Below are positions 17,054 to 27,921 of a DNA stretch of 64,000 nt, piece after piece. How positions within the stretch are numbered: position 1 is the first letter of the stretch; every line of letters starts with the position of its first letter. The stretch comes from Oscillospiraceae bacterium (GTDB taxonomy: Bacteria > Bacillota > Clostridia > Monoglobales > Monoglobaceae). The translations under genes and the position numbers were made by a program. Under the pieces are notes generated by a model, which had not been told where the DNA came from, ran no database searches, and saw nothing but the letters and a program-made list of their open reading frames with translations. The DNA is taken from contig SVKC01000003.1 in assembly GCA_015068655.1 (NCBI GenBank), positions 1 through 64,000 of the forward strand, written 5' to 3'.

Positions 17054-17563
17054 ATGAAGGTACTTGTTGTTGTTGATATGCAGAATGATTTTATTGACGG
17101 AGCGCTAGGAAGTCCCGAAGCCATTGGGATTGTGGAAAAGGTGAAGAAAAAGCTTGAGGGCTTTGAGGGTGAAGTTCTCTTCACTCAGGATAATCACGGT
17201 GAGGATTATTTGGCTACGCAGGAGGGGAAAAAGCTCCCCGTGCCTCATTGTATCAGAAATACAAAGGGCTGGGAAATCTGCGGTGCGCTTCAACCGTATG
17301 TAAAAAATTGTATAACAAAGGAAACCTTTGGTTCGGTGGTTCTGCCTGAATGTCTTTTTGATTATTTTGGTGAAGAACCTGATGAAATTGAGCTTGTGGG
17401 ACTTTGCACCGATATTTGTGTAATTTCAAATGCAATGATACTCAAGGCGGCTTTTCCTGAAGCTGTTGTTGCAGTAGATTCCTCCTGCTGTGCGGGTGTC
17501 AGCCCTGAGTCGCATCAAAACGCTCTTTCGGCAATGGCGGCGGTTCAGATTGAGATAAGATGA
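17054..17563 (+). CDS. Isochorismatase/nicotinamidase family cysteine hydrolase
   Basis: VVVDMQNDFIDGALGSPEA...LFTQDNH...VELVGLCTDICVISNAMILKAAFPEA. Confidence 0.92.
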   Translation: MKVLVVVDMQNDFIDGALGSPEAIGIVEKVKKKLEGFEGEVLFTQDNHGEDYLATQEGKKLPVPHCIRNTKGWEICGALQPYVKNCITKETFGSVVLPECLFDYFGEEPDEIELVGLCTDICVISNAMILKAAFPEAVVAVDSSCCAGVSPESHQNALSAMAAVQIEIR

Positions 17564-18240
17564 GATACGACAGAGTGAAGGAAGGGGTTTTTCTGGAACG
17601 CCCCAACAGATTTGTGGCATTGGTCGAGGTTGAAGGGAAAGTGGAGGTCTGCCATGTGAAAAACACCGGACGTTGCAAGGAGCTTCTTGTTCCGGGAGCA
17701 AAGGTTTTTCTTGCGGAGTCCCAAAACCCCCAGCGAAAAACGAAATTTGACCTTGTTTCGGTATTCAAGGGCGACGTTCTTTTTAATATTGACAGTCAGG
17801 CACCCAACAAGGTTTTCGGGGAATGGCTGGAAAGTTCAGGTTATTTTGAGAATGTTACATTTGTGAAACCGGAATGCTTTTTCAAAAAATCCAGATTTGA
17901 TTTTTATTTTGAATACAGCGGAAGGAAGGCTTTTGCTGAAATAAAGGGTGTAACTTTAGAACATGACGGCATATTTCTTTTTCCCGATGCACCAACCGAA
18001 AGAGGTGTGCGCCACATTGAGGAGCTGATGCTGGCGGTAGAGGAGGGCTTTGATGCTTTTGCTGTGTTTGTACTGAAGGCAAAGGGGGCAAAGGTTTTTT
18101 CACCTAACCGCGAAAATCATCCTGAATTTGCAGAGACTTTGAAAGTCGCTAATGAAAAGGGAGTTCACATAATTGCTCTTTGGTGTGAGGTGACGGAAAA
18201 TTCTCTGGAAATAAAGGATTTTGTTCCTGTTGAGCTTTAA
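17560..18240 (+). CDS. sfsA: DNA/RNA nuclease SfsA
   Basis: GVFLERPNRFVALVEVEGKVEVCHVKNTGRCKELLVPGAKVFL and AEIKGVTLEHDGIFLFPDAPTERGVRHIEEL. Confidence 0.96.
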   Translation: MRYDRVKEGVFLERPNRFVALVEVEGKVEVCHVKNTGRCKELLVPGAKVFLAESQNPQRKTKFDLVSVFKGDVLFNIDSQAPNKVFGEWLESSGYFENVTFVKPECFFKKSRFDFYFEYSGRKAFAEIKGVTLEHDGIFLFPDAPTERGVRHIEELMLAVEEGFDAFAVFVLKAKGAKVFSPNRENHPEFAETLKVANEKGVHIIALWCEVTENSLEIKDFVPVEL

Positions 18241-18440
18241 ACAGACCCTTTGTTTGTTGTGTTTTTGATTTGTTTGATTGGTTGTTTTTTGTTAATTGTT
18301 GCCAAAAAGTTGAAAATATCAGGTAAAAGCCTTATACAACCTTGACGAGTGATGAGTTTTACAGTATAATAAATAAGTTACAATAAAGTGGATTTTTATG
18401 TGCAAAAAATAATAAATATATAGAAATTTGGTGAAATCGG

Positions 18441-19562
18441 ATGGCTGAAAGAATTTGGCTCTCAACTCCCACTATGCATGGTGAAGAGCAGGAGTATGTA
18501 AAGGAAGCTTTTGACACAAACTGGGTTGCTCCTCTTGGGAAGAATGTTGACGAATTTGAAAAAGGGATAGCTCAATATGTGGGCTGCAAGGCGGCAGCAG
18601 CAATGACCGCGGGAACACACGCACTTCACATGGCTGTGAAGCTTGCGGGGGTTGGTGAAGGGGACATTGTTCTTTGTTCTGATATGACTTTTGCGGCGAC
18701 GGTCAATCCCGTTACATACGAAAACGGTGTTCAGGTGTTTGTAGAGTCAGAACGTGAAACCTGGAACATTGACCCGAAGGCTCTTGAAATTGCTTTTGAA
18801 AAGTACAAAGGAAAAGTGAAGGCTGTTGTGCTTGCACATCTTTACGGAACGCCTGCAAAGCTGGATGAAATCTGTGACCTTTGTGAAAAATACGGAGTTA
18901 TTCTTATTGAAGATGCGGCAGAGTCTCTGGCTGCCACTTACAAGGGCAGACAGACAGGCTCCTTTGGAAAATATAATGCCGTCAGCTTCAACGGAAACAA
19001 GATTATTACTACATCAGGCGGCGGAATGTTTCTTTCGGATGATGAGGAAGCTGTGAAGAAAGTGAGATTTTATTCAACTCAGGCCCGTGATGCTGCTCCT
19101 CACTATCAGCACAGCGAAATTGGATATAATTACAGAATGAGCAACGTGGTTGCGGGAATCGGAAGAGGTCAGCTTCTTCACCTTGATGAACACAAGGAGC
19201 TGAAGAAAGCTATATATATGCGTTACAAAAAGGGCTTCGAGGGTCTTCCTGTGACAATGAACCCCTATCTCGATTGTTCAGAGCCAAATTTCTGGCTCAG
19301 CTGCTTTACTGTTGACGAGGATGCTGTGAATCGTGTTAATCCTGAGAAAATCAGACTTGCTCTGGCGGATGAAAACATTGAAGCACGACCTATTTGGAAG
19401 CCTATGCATATGCAGCCACTTTATGCCGATCGTGACTTTGTTACCGCAGGTGATAACGTGGGTGAGGACATTTTCGAGAGAGGTCTTTGCCTGCCTTCCG
19501 ATATAAAGATGACGGAAGAACAGCAGGAATGGGTAATAGGTATTATTAGGGGGCTGTTTTGA
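18441..19562 (+). CDS. DegT/DnrJ/EryC1/StrS (PglE-like) sugar aminotransferase
   Basis: RIWLSTPTMHGEEQEYVKEAFDTNWVAPLG...EDAAESLAATYKGRQTGSFGKYNAVSFNGNKIITTSGGG. Confidence 0.95.
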   Translation: MAERIWLSTPTMHGEEQEYVKEAFDTNWVAPLGKNVDEFEKGIAQYVGCKAAAAMTAGTHALHMAVKLAGVGEGDIVLCSDMTFAATVNPVTYENGVQVFVESERETWNIDPKALEIAFEKYKGKVKAVVLAHLYGTPAKLDEICDLCEKYGVILIEDAAESLAATYKGRQTGSFGKYNAVSFNGNKIITTSGGGMFLSDDEEAVKKVRFYSTQARDAAPHYQHSEIGYNYRMSNVVAGIGRGQLLHLDEHKELKKAIYMRYKKGFEGLPVTMNPYLDCSEPNFWLSCFTVDEDAVNRVNPEKIRLALADENIEARPIWKPMHMQPLYADRDFVTAGDNVGEDIFERGLCLPSDIKMTEEQQEWVIGIIRGLF

Positions 19563-19565
19563 TTT

Positions 19566-20177
19566 ATGAAGGATGAGAAGCAGATGCCCAAAGAGGTCGT
19601 AATTATCGGTGCAGGCGGACATGGAAGAGTTGTTGCGGATATAGTGAAAAGCTCAGGCGATATTGTGTTTGGATTTTTGGATGATGCAAAGACTTCAAAT
19701 GCCGCACTTTTGGGAAAAGTCGATGATTGTGTCAAGTACAAAGATAAATATTTCATTATTGCAATCGGCAACAATGCTATACGGCGCACAATTGCGGAGA
19801 AATATGAAGATTTGAATTATTATACAGCAATTCATCCAAGTGCAGTTACAGGAGCTGATACGGAAATAAGCGAAGGTACTTGCCTGATGCCGTATAGTGT
19901 TATCAACAGCGGTGCAGTTGTGGGGAAGCATTGTATTATCAATACACATTCAACGGTTGAACATGATTGCAAAATTGATGATTTTGTTCACGTCTCTCCC
20001 GGAGCGGTGCTGTGCGGAACTGTTTCGGTTGGAGCAAATACGCATATTGGTGCGGGTGCTGTCGTAAAAAACAACCTGAATATTTGTGAAAATGTTACGG
20101 TCGGAATTGGCGGAGCGGTAGTGAAATCCATTGATACACCCGGCATATATGTGGGAGTTCCTGCAAGACAAAAATGA
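19566..20177 (+). CDS. NeuD/PglD-like sugar O/N-acetyltransferase
   Basis: VVIIGAGGHGRVVADIVKSSG and left-handed beta helix INTHSTVEHDCKIDDFVHVSPGAVLCGTVSVGANTHIGAGAVV. Confidence 0.92.
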   Translation: MKDEKQMPKEVVIIGAGGHGRVVADIVKSSGDIVFGFLDDAKTSNAALLGKVDDCVKYKDKYFIIAIGNNAIRRTIAEKYEDLNYYTAIHPSAVTGADTEISEGTCLMPYSVINSGAVVGKHCIINTHSTVEHDCKIDDFVHVSPGAVLCGTVSVGANTHIGAGAVVKNNLNICENVTVGIGGAVVKSIDTPGIYVGVPARQK

Positions 20178-20196
20178 GTAATTTGGAGTAGAGAGT

Positions 20197-20865
20197 ATGA
20201 AGAGAATATTGGTTGTGGCACCACATCCCGATGATGAAATGATTGGTGTTGGCGGAACTATAATAAGAAATATTGACGAAGGAAACGAAGTATATGTTGC
20301 TGTTGTGACAAAAGGCTTTGACCCTTTGTTTGATGAGAATATTATCGAAAAAACAAGAGCAGAGGCGAGAAAATGTCATTCTGCAATTGGTATAAAGAAG
20401 ACTTTCTTTCTGGATTTTCCGTCCACTATGCTTGATACATTGCCAAAACACAAATTGAACGGAGCCTTAATGGAGGTTGTGAAGGAAATTAACCCTGATG
20501 AAGTATATATTCCCTATTCGGGAGATATGCATTTTGACCACGGTATTGTTGCGGAAGCGGCAATGGTGGCACTCAGACCCAAATATCCTTTTGCACCTGA
20601 GAAAATATATGTATATGAGACATTGTCGGAAACAGGCTGGAATTTCCCGCAGGTTAATTCGGGCTTCGCTCCCAATGTTTTTGTGGATATTTCTGCACAG
20701 CTTGATTCAAAGCTTGATGCCTTGTCTGTTTATGAAACCCAGTTTGAAGAATTTCCGGCAGCACGGTCTTTGCAATCGGTACGGGCTCTTGCTGAATACA
20801 GAGGTGCTTTGTCAAACTTCAAAGCGGCAGAAGCGTTTATGCTGGTAAGGAGTCTGGTGAAATGA
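20197..20865 (+). CDS. PIG-L family deacetylase
   Basis: ILVVAPHPDDEMIGVGGTI...DEVYIPYSGDMHFDHGIVAEAAMVALRP. Confidence 0.95.
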   Translation: MKRILVVAPHPDDEMIGVGGTIIRNIDEGNEVYVAVVTKGFDPLFDENIIEKTRAEARKCHSAIGIKKTFFLDFPSTMLDTLPKHKLNGALMEVVKEINPDEVYIPYSGDMHFDHGIVAEAAMVALRPKYPFAPEKIYVYETLSETGWNFPQVNSGFAPNVFVDISAQLDSKLDALSVYETQFEEFPAARSLQSVRALAEYRGALSNFKAAEAFMLVRSLVK

Positions 20866-21545
20866 ATAGATTTTTGAAAAGACTGATGGATATTGCGTGT
20901 TCTTCTTTTGCGCTTTTGGTGCTGTCTCCGCTCTTGATTGCTTCGGCAATAATTATAAAGCTGTCCAGCAAGGGTCCTGTATTTTACAAGGCCAGCCGAG
21001 CCGGAATTGACGGCAAGCCGTTTTATATGTACAAGTTCAGGTCAATGCACATTGAAAAAAATGCAGTAGAAAAAAGCTTTATTGCAGATAGCGACAGAAT
21101 TTTTGCATTTGGGGGCTTTATGCGAAAAAGCAAGATTGACGAGCTTCCGCAATTGATAAACATTCTGAAAGGCGATATGTCCATTGTTGGACCGAGACCC
21201 GCATCTACGGCAAACGTTGACGAGCTTTATGTGGGCGAATACAAGAATATCCAAAGGGTAAAGCCCGGACTTACAAGCTATGCCAGCTTGTTTGATTATA
21301 AGTTCGGTGAGCTTTTTATTTCTGATAACGACAGATACATACGGGAAATCCTTCCTGTAAGGCTTGATTTGGAGCTGTATTATACCCGTGTGTGGAATAT
21401 ATTCAAGGATATTGGTTTGATTGCAAATACGGTTGTTGTAATCTTGCAAATTGTTTTCGGTAAAAAAACATTCAGGTATACGGCTCTTGAAAGCAGGTTT
21501 GTTGAAGAGGCTGCTGCGAAAAAAGAATGCTTGGAGGTAGGCTGA
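20862..21545 (+). CDS. Sugar transferase (polyprenyl-phosphate phosphoglycosyl transferase, PglC/WcaJ type)
   Basis: NRFLKRLMDIACSSFALLVLSPLLIASAIIIKLSSKGPVFYKASRAGIDGKPFYMYKFRSMH...IVGPRPAS. Confidence 0.95.
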   Translation: MNRFLKRLMDIACSSFALLVLSPLLIASAIIIKLSSKGPVFYKASRAGIDGKPFYMYKFRSMHIEKNAVEKSFIADSDRIFAFGGFMRKSKIDELPQLINILKGDMSIVGPRPASTANVDELYVGEYKNIQRVKPGLTSYASLFDYKFGELFISDNDRYIREILPVRLDLELYYTRVWNIFKDIGLIANTVVVILQIVFGKKTFRYTALESRFVEEAAAKKECLEVG

Positions 21546-21547
21546 TA

Positions 21548-22702
21548 ATGAGTTTTGAGAATACCAGAGTGCTGGTGCTTGACGGCGGCGGCAGACAGGC
21601 TCTTCCTGTTTTGAAATGGCTTCATGATTTGAAATGTCATATTACTACGGTTAATTCTTCAAAGCTGGATATTGGATATGCCTCACGTTTTCCAAAAGGA
21701 AAGCTGTTGACACAGCATCCTATATATGATACAGAAGAAAAAGAAAATTTTATTGACAAGGAAATAAGGAGCGGAAAGTATGATGTTGTTATCCCCTTGT
21801 CTGACCTTTCCACTCAATATATTTCGAAGCATCTTGGTGAATACTCAAAGTATATAAGGACTTTTGTTCCTGAATATTCGGTTTTTATGAAGGCGTATGA
21901 CAAGCAACAAACAATGGAAATCTGTCAGGAGCATGATATTCCCTGTACACGTACGAAGGAATCGGACGAGGCATTTGAAGACTTTATAGAAAAGGTCGGA
22001 TATCCTATTGTTGTGAAGCCGAGAAGCGGTTGCGGTTCGGTAGGGTTCAGGTGCTTGCACAATGATGCTGAATGGAAAAAGTTTGTCGAAGAAAATGACA
22101 ATCCTGATGAGTATGTTGTTCAGGAATACGTAAATCAGGACGGAAGACAGTATAACGTTCATTTGTTTATGGATGGAGAGGAAAATGTGGTTTTTGCTGT
22201 TCCTACACAAAAATGCAGGTGGTTTCCTGTGGACGGGGGCGCCAGCTGTTTCTGCCGTACCGTGGACAGACCTGATTTGGTTGAACAATGCACAAGGCTT
22301 TTGAAGGCGGTGCATTGGAAGGGTTATTGCGAAATTGAAATGATAGAAGACGTTTCCACGGGAACGGAAAAAATAATTGAAATCAATGGAAGAACCTCGG
22401 CGAGCATAAAGATTTGTCAGCTTTATGGTGTGAACATTGGGAAAGGTATGCTGGCTCTCGCTTATGGCGAAAGACTTGAGCCGCAGCCCTTTGTTTACAG
22501 AGACGCACGTATGCGTTGTATTCATACGGACCTGTTGTGGTTTTTGAAATCAAATGAGCGTTTCAAAAGCTCTCCTTCATGGTTCAACAACAGGCATACA
22601 CGAGACCAGATTTTCTCACTGAGCGACCCTCTGCCGTTTTTTACGTTTTCGGTGCAATCTCTTGCGAAATACAAAAAAGAAATGAAGAAAAGGAGCAGAT
22701 AG
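21548..22702 (+). CDS. ATP-grasp domain-containing protein
   Basis: VLVLDGGGRQALPVLKWLHDLKCHITTVNSS...YPIVVKPRSGCGSVGFRCLHNDAEW...GYCEIEMIEDVSTGTEKIIEINGRTSASI. Confidence 0.9.
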   Translation: MSFENTRVLVLDGGGRQALPVLKWLHDLKCHITTVNSSKLDIGYASRFPKGKLLTQHPIYDTEEKENFIDKEIRSGKYDVVIPLSDLSTQYISKHLGEYSKYIRTFVPEYSVFMKAYDKQQTMEICQEHDIPCTRTKESDEAFEDFIEKVGYPIVVKPRSGCGSVGFRCLHNDAEWKKFVEENDNPDEYVVQEYVNQDGRQYNVHLFMDGEENVVFAVPTQKCRWFPVDGGASCFCRTVDRPDLVEQCTRLLKAVHWKGYCEIEMIEDVSTGTEKIIEINGRTSASIKICQLYGVNIGKGMLALAYGERLEPQPFVYRDARMRCIHTDLLWFLKSNERFKSSPSWFNNRHTRDQIFSLSDPLPFFTFSVQSLAKYKKEMKKRSR

Positions 22703-22704
22703 CA

Positions 22705-23823
22705 GTGTCGAAGAAATTAAAAATTGTCTTTTTTGCAGGAAAAACCTCTGCAATAATAAATTTTAACAGCGAACTGATAAAAAATATAGTTGACAATGGG
22801 CATGAGGTAATCTGTCTCGGTCCGGAAGATGATTGTAAGGAGAAAATTGAAAAATTAGGTGCCAAATATGCTAAAATTCAATTAAATCGAAATAGTACCA
22901 ATCCGCTGGTTGTTTTGAATGTGATTAAAAGACTGAAAAAGTATTTTCGTGATAATAAGTTTGATTTGTATTATGGATTTACAACTGTACCTGCTACGTA
23001 CGGCAGTATTGCTGCGAAATTAGCCGGAATAAAAAATATTTATGTTGCCATTACGGGTGCAGGAAAGATTGTTTTGCCCAAAAAGGGCATTTTCGAGAAA
23101 TTTGTGAGATTGGTGCTGATTTGTCTCTACAAAATAAGTCTTAGCGGTTGTAAAAAAGTGTTCTTTTTGAATAATCAAAATATGGAATTCTTTTTGAAAC
23201 ATAAGATTGCAAAGCAAACACAAGCTGTACGGGTTGGAGGCTCAGGAGTTAATTTGGAAAAGTTTACACCAAAGCCTCTGGGTGACAGGAATTCATTTCT
23301 TTTTGTGGGCAGTTTGTTAAAACTTAAGGGTATTATGGAATATATGGAAGCTGCAAGAATGGTCAAAAAAAAGTATCCGGATGCAGAATTTCATATTGTA
23401 GGTGAAATTGACGAAAGACTTTCCGCGATTTCACAGGATGAGCTGAATACGTATGTTTGTGACGGAACTGTGATATATCATGGTTACCAAACGGATGTAA
23501 GACCATATTTTGCGCAGTGCAGTTGCTTTGTACTTCCGTCTTACACAGAAGGAATTCCGACATGTGTTATTGAAGCTATGGCTACTCAGCGACCTATTAT
23601 CACAACTCATGCACCGGGGTGCAGTGAGACAATTGTTGATGGTGAAGATGGTTTTCTTGTTCCCGTTGGAGATGCAGAGGCACTTGCAGATAAGATGATA
23701 TATATGATAGAACATCGCAAAGATGCAGAGAAAATGGCTTTGTCTGCATTAGAACGTGTTAAACAGAATTTTGATGTAAGAAAAGTTAATGAAAAAATGA
23801 TAAAGACTATGAGTTTGGATTAA
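22705..23823 (+). CDS. Glycosyltransferase family 4 (PglA-like)
   Basis: GTG start; KKLKIVFFAGKTSAIINFNSELIKNIVDNGHEVICLGPEDDCKEKIEKLGAKY...PSYTEGIPTCVIEAMATQRPIITTHAPGCSETI. Confidence 0.93.
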   Translation: MSKKLKIVFFAGKTSAIINFNSELIKNIVDNGHEVICLGPEDDCKEKIEKLGAKYAKIQLNRNSTNPLVVLNVIKRLKKYFRDNKFDLYYGFTTVPATYGSIAAKLAGIKNIYVAITGAGKIVLPKKGIFEKFVRLVLICLYKISLSGCKKVFFLNNQNMEFFLKHKIAKQTQAVRVGGSGVNLEKFTPKPLGDRNSFLFVGSLLKLKGIMEYMEAARMVKKKYPDAEFHIVGEIDERLSAISQDELNTYVCDGTVIYHGYQTDVRPYFAQCSCFVLPSYTEGIPTCVIEAMATQRPIITTHAPGCSETIVDGEDGFLVPVGDAEALADKMIYMIEHRKDAEKMALSALERVKQNFDVRKVNEKMIKTMSLD

Positions 23824-23837
23824 AAGGAGACACGGCT

Positions 23838-24950
23838 ATGGGCTGTAAGCGGATTTTACAGGTTGTTTCTACTCTGAACAGAGGCGGAATAGAGAGTATG
23901 ATAATGAACCTCTACAGGAAGGTTGACCGAGAAAAAATTCAATTTGATTTTATTGTTCAGAGAGATCCAAACGGAGCTTTTTCGGATGAAATTAAAGCCC
24001 TCGGTGGAAGAATTTACAAGGCTCCTCATTATGATATAGTAAATGATTTTCAATATAAGAAATGGTGGAGAGAGTTTTTTCAAACCCACAAAGAGTATAA
24101 AGTTATTCATTCTCATTCATACACATTTGCATCTATACATCTGAAAATCGCCAACAGATACGGACTGAAAACAATTGTGCATAGCCACACAGCCGCTTTC
24201 CCAAAGGGATTGAAGGGTGTGATTCATTGGTTTTATCAGCGAAATGTTGCGGAAATTCCTGACTATTTGTTTTCTTGCTCGGACAAGGCAGGCAAGTGGC
24301 TTTATGGAAAAAATTGTAAAGAGAGAAAGAATTATATACTTTTAAAAAATGCTGTTGATACGGACAAGTATATTTATAATGAGAATACAAGACAACAACT
24401 GCGGAAAGAGTTTGGTATTGAAAATCGTTTTGTTGTAGGGCACATTGGAAGTTTCAGTGAGCCAAAGAACCACAGCTATCTTATTGAAGTGTTTAACAGT
24501 ATATCAAAAAACAGAAAAGATGCTGTTTTGTTGCTTGTGGGGGGCGGAGTTTTTGAAAAAAGAATTAAAGCACAGATAGATAGTTTGGGATTAGGAGAAA
24601 AAGTGATTTTTGCAGGAGTAAGAACGGATGTAAACAAGCTTTTGCAAGCGATAGATTGTTTTGTTTTTCCGTCACTTTATGAAGGCTTGCCGGTTTCTGT
24701 TATTGAGGCTCAGGCAGCGGGATTGCCGTGCTTTATTTCGGACAGAGTAACAGACGAGGTGTGTGTTACGGATTTGGTTGAAATGCTGTCAATTGACGAA
24801 GAACCGGCTGTGTGGAGCGAAAAAATCCTTGCCAAAGCAAACGGCTTTGTCAGAGAGAATATGAAAGAGCAGATTGCAAAATCAGGATATGATATTGAAA
24901 GCACAGCCAAGTGGCTTACGGAGTTTTATATTAATTGTGAGGGTGAATAA
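23838..24950 (+). CDS. Glycosyltransferase family 1/4
   Basis: RILQVVSTLNRGGIESMIMNLYRKVD...FPSLYEGLPVSVIEAQAAGLPCFISD. Confidence 0.94.
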   Translation: MGCKRILQVVSTLNRGGIESMIMNLYRKVDREKIQFDFIVQRDPNGAFSDEIKALGGRIYKAPHYDIVNDFQYKKWWREFFQTHKEYKVIHSHSYTFASIHLKIANRYGLKTIVHSHTAAFPKGLKGVIHWFYQRNVAEIPDYLFSCSDKAGKWLYGKNCKERKNYILLKNAVDTDKYIYNENTRQQLRKEFGIENRFVVGHIGSFSEPKNHSYLIEVFNSISKNRKDAVLLLVGGGVFEKRIKAQIDSLGLGEKVIFAGVRTDVNKLLQAIDCFVFPSLYEGLPVSVIEAQAAGLPCFISDRVTDEVCVTDLVEMLSIDEEPAVWSEKILAKANGFVRENMKEQIAKSGYDIESTAKWLTEFYINCEGE

Positions 24951-24951
24951 A

Positions 24952-25512
24952 ATGAAGGAATTAAAGAAGCTTATAAAGAGTGATTTGTACAGATATTATG
25001 GTGGAAAAAAGATTGATTTCATAAAAAAAAGCCAGCTTTTTGGCTATCGTTATACAAAGGTTTTGCGTTATGCCCATTATTGCAAAACCAGAAATAAGCT
25101 TTTGTATTTATTTTATTCCTTCAGGCTCAACAACCTTCAAACAAAATACGGTTATCAGATTTCTTCGTCTGCCACAATCGGAAAAGGCTTGTACATAGGA
25201 CATTTTGGACCTTTGATAGTGAACCCTGCGGCTGTTTTGGGTGATAATGTGAATTTGGCGGCAAATGTGGTAATCGGACAGCAAAACCGTGGGAAAAAGA
25301 AGGGTGCACCTACCATAGGCAGTCGTGTATGGATTGGTACAGGTGCCGTAGTTGTAGGAAAGATTACCATTGGAGATGATGTGATGATTGCTCCAAATGC
25401 GTATGTTAATTTTGATGTTCCGTCAAACAGTATTGTTGTAGGAAATCCCGGTGTTATACACTCAAGGGAAAATGCTACAGAGGGTTACATTCAAAATATG
25501 GTTCTGGATTAA
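24952..25512 (+). CDS. Serine-acetyltransferase-like hexapeptide acyltransferase
   Basis: GYQISSSATIGKGLYIGHFGPLIVNPAAVLGDNVNLAANVVIGQQNRGKKKGAPTIGSRVWIGTGAVVVGKITIGDDVMIAPNAYV. Confidence 0.92.
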   Translation: MKELKKLIKSDLYRYYGGKKIDFIKKSQLFGYRYTKVLRYAHYCKTRNKLLYLFYSFRLNNLQTKYGYQISSSATIGKGLYIGHFGPLIVNPAAVLGDNVNLAANVVIGQQNRGKKKGAPTIGSRVWIGTGAVVVGKITIGDDVMIAPNAYVNFDVPSNSIVVGNPGVIHSRENATEGYIQNMVLD

Positions 25513-25562
25513 TGTTGATTATATAAATTTACGTTTTATTTCGGGGATAGTGGAGGTATAGT

Positions 25563-26756
25563 ATGAAAGTTACAGTAGTTGGAATGGGATACGTCGGTCT
25601 TTCTTTGGCGGTCTTGCTTGCACAGAATAATGATGTTGTTGCTGTTGATATTCTGGAAGACAAGGTGAAAATGGTGAATAACGGTCAGTCTCCTATTGCG
25701 GACAAAGAAATTGAGACTTTTTTGGCAGAAGGAGGACTTGGTCTCACTGCTACAACCGATGCAGAGTCGGCTTACAGCGAGGCAGATTTTGTTATTATTT
25801 CTACTCCCACAAATTATGACCCCGAACAGAATTATTTTGACACGTCGGCTGTAGAAAAAGTTATCAAAGATGTTCTTCGAACAAGTGATAAGGCGGTTAT
25901 GGTTGTGAAATCCACAGTTCCTGTAGGATTTACCGAAGAAATGACAAAAAAGTACGGCTGTGAAAAGCTTATGTTTTCTCCCGAGTTTTTGAGAGAAGGA
26001 AAGGCACTTTATGACAATTTATACCCTTCACGTATCATTGTGGGTGCAAGCGAGGCTTTGAAGAAGGAAGCACAGACTTTTGCAAAGCTTCTTGCTGACG
26101 GCGCACGGGAAAAGGATGTCCCTGTTCTTTTTATGAAGCCTACTGAGGCAGAAGCGGTGAAGCTTTTTGCCAACACATATCTTGCACTGAGAGTTTCTTA
26201 TTTCAATGAGTTGGATACTTATGCAGAAATGAAAGGGCTTGACACAAAATCAATTATTGAAGGTGTGGGACTTGACCCGAGAATAGGAGCTCACTACAAC
26301 AATCCGTCCTTTGGATACGGAGGTTATTGCTTGCCAAAGGATACAAAGCAGCTTCTTGCAAATTACAGTGATGTTCCAAATGATATTATCGGTGCGATTG
26401 TTGCGGCAAACAAAACCCGAAAGGATTATATTGCAGGAAGAGTTCTTGAGCTTGCGGGCTTCGGGGTGAAAGAAAAGCCCGTTGTGGGTGTTTATCGCTT
26501 GATTATGAAGTCGGGAAGTGATAACTTCAGGCAAAGCTCCATTCAGGGCGTTGTGAATCGCATAAAAGAAAAAAACGTTGATGTGCTGATTTATGAGCCG
26601 ACTTTGAGGGAAAAGACCTTTCTTGGCTCGGAGGTAACAAATGACCTTGATATGTTCAAGAAAAGCTGTGATATTATTATTGCAAACAGGTACAGCAGCG
26701 ACATAGAAGATGTAATTGAAAAGGTTTATACCAGAGATTTGTTTTTCAGAGATTAG
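25563..26756 (+). CDS. Nucleotide sugar dehydrogenase (UDP-glucose 6-dehydrogenase type)
   Basis: [30 protein letters not shown]...[15 protein letters not shown]...[15 protein letters not shown]...[17 protein letters not shown]. Confidence 0.96.
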   Translation: MKVTVVGMGYVGLSLAVLLAQNNDVVAVDILEDKVKMVNNGQSPIADKEIETFLAEGGLGLTATTDAESAYSEADFVIISTPTNYDPEQNYFDTSAVEKVIKDVLRTSDKAVMVVKSTVPVGFTEEMTKKYGCEKLMFSPEFLREGKALYDNLYPSRIIVGASEALKKEAQTFAKLLADGAREKDVPVLFMKPTEAEAVKLFANTYLALRVSYFNELDTYAEMKGLDTKSIIEGVGLDPRIGAHYNNPSFGYGGYCLPKDTKQLLANYSDVPNDIIGAIVAANKTRKDYIAGRVLELAGFGVKEKPVVGVYRLIMKSGSDNFRQSSIQGVVNRIKEKNVDVLIYEPTLREKTFLGSEVTNDLDMFKKSCDIIIANRYSSDIEDVIEKVYTRDLFFRD

Positions 26757-26769
26757 GAGGGAAAGTATT

Positions 26770-27921
26770 ATGCGGATAGGTACGGTTACTTATCACAGAT
26801 CGCACAATTACGGGGCTTTTTTGCAGGCATATGCTCTTGTTTCCTTCCTGAGAGAGGAAGTTGGGGTGGATGCTGAAATAATAGATTATAATATGAAAAT
26901 ATCAAAAAATAATTATATCTATCAGATTTTCAGACCTAATGTGTTCAAGTCTCTTGGTGGCTTGAAGCGTTATCGGATGTTCAACAGAGAGGTGAAAAAG
27001 CTTCCTGTGTCAAAGGGGACTTTGGTTAGTGACAGCATAGAAGAATTTACCGGCTTTGTCAAAGATAAATATGATATAATTATTACAGGCAGCGATGAGG
27101 TGTGGAGAATAGGAAACAGAGGCTTCCCAAATCCCTACTGGCTGTCAGAGGATTTGGGCTGCAAGAAAATTGCTTATGCTGTTTCTTCAAGAAGCAAGTT
27201 TGACAAAATAGATGATGAGAAAAAATTACTGCTGAAAAAGCTTGTCAGCGATTTTGATTATGTGGGTGTCAGAGATACTGCAACATATGAAATGGTTTTG
27301 GAGAATATTTCTGATGAAAAGAAGCTGCACAAGAATTGTGACCCCGTTTTCTTGTATGATTTCAAGCAGAATGCAGAAAAAGGGAAAAGACTTCTGAAAG
27401 AAAAGTTCAGAATTGATACCAAAAAACCTACTGTTGGATTGATGATAGGTCAAAAGGAGCTTGGCGTTAATCTGGCAAAGAATTTGAAAAAGCTGTACAA
27501 GGATAAATATAATTTTGTGTCGCTTTATTTTGACCATGCCGGACTACCTTTTTGTCCGGGCTTGACTCCTTTTGAGTGGGCGGATGTTGTTGCCGGTCTG
27601 GACTTTTTTGTGACAACGTATTTCCACGGAACTTGTTTTGCAATAAAATCGAATGTGCCGTTTTTCACTGTTGAATGCAGAAACGGTGAAGGGAATACGG
27701 GGAAAAGCTATGATTTGCTTGGAGAAATGGGATTGCTCGATTGTTATTCAACGAAAGGGGATAGTAGTCTTAATGAAAAGATAACTGCCGCTATAGAAGA
27801 AAAAATCGGGCAGAAAATGGATTATGAGCTGCTTTGCAGAAAGCAAAAGGAAAAAGCAGAATCTTTCGTAGCTGTGATATTGAGAGAGAAGGAGCAGACA
27901 GAAAATGAAAGGTGCAATTAA
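26770..27921 (+). CDS. Polysaccharide pyruvyl transferase family protein
   Basis: MRIGTVTYHRSHNYGAFLQAYAL...DIIITGSDEVWRIGNRGFPNPYWL...FFVTTYFHGTCFAIKSNVPFFTVE. Confidence 0.92.
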   Translation: MRIGTVTYHRSHNYGAFLQAYALVSFLREEVGVDAEIIDYNMKISKNNYIYQIFRPNVFKSLGGLKRYRMFNREVKKLPVSKGTLVSDSIEEFTGFVKDKYDIIITGSDEVWRIGNRGFPNPYWLSEDLGCKKIAYAVSSRSKFDKIDDEKKLLLKKLVSDFDYVGVRDTATYEMVLENISDEKKLHKNCDPVFLYDFKQNAEKGKRLLKEKFRIDTKKPTVGLMIGQKELGVNLAKNLKKLYKDKYNFVSLYFDHAGLPFCPGLTPFEWADVVAGLDFFVTTYFHGTCFAIKSNVPFFTVECRNGEGNTGKSYDLLGEMGLLDCYSTKGDSSLNEKITAAIEEKIGQKMDYELLCRKQKEKAESFVAVILREKEQTENERCN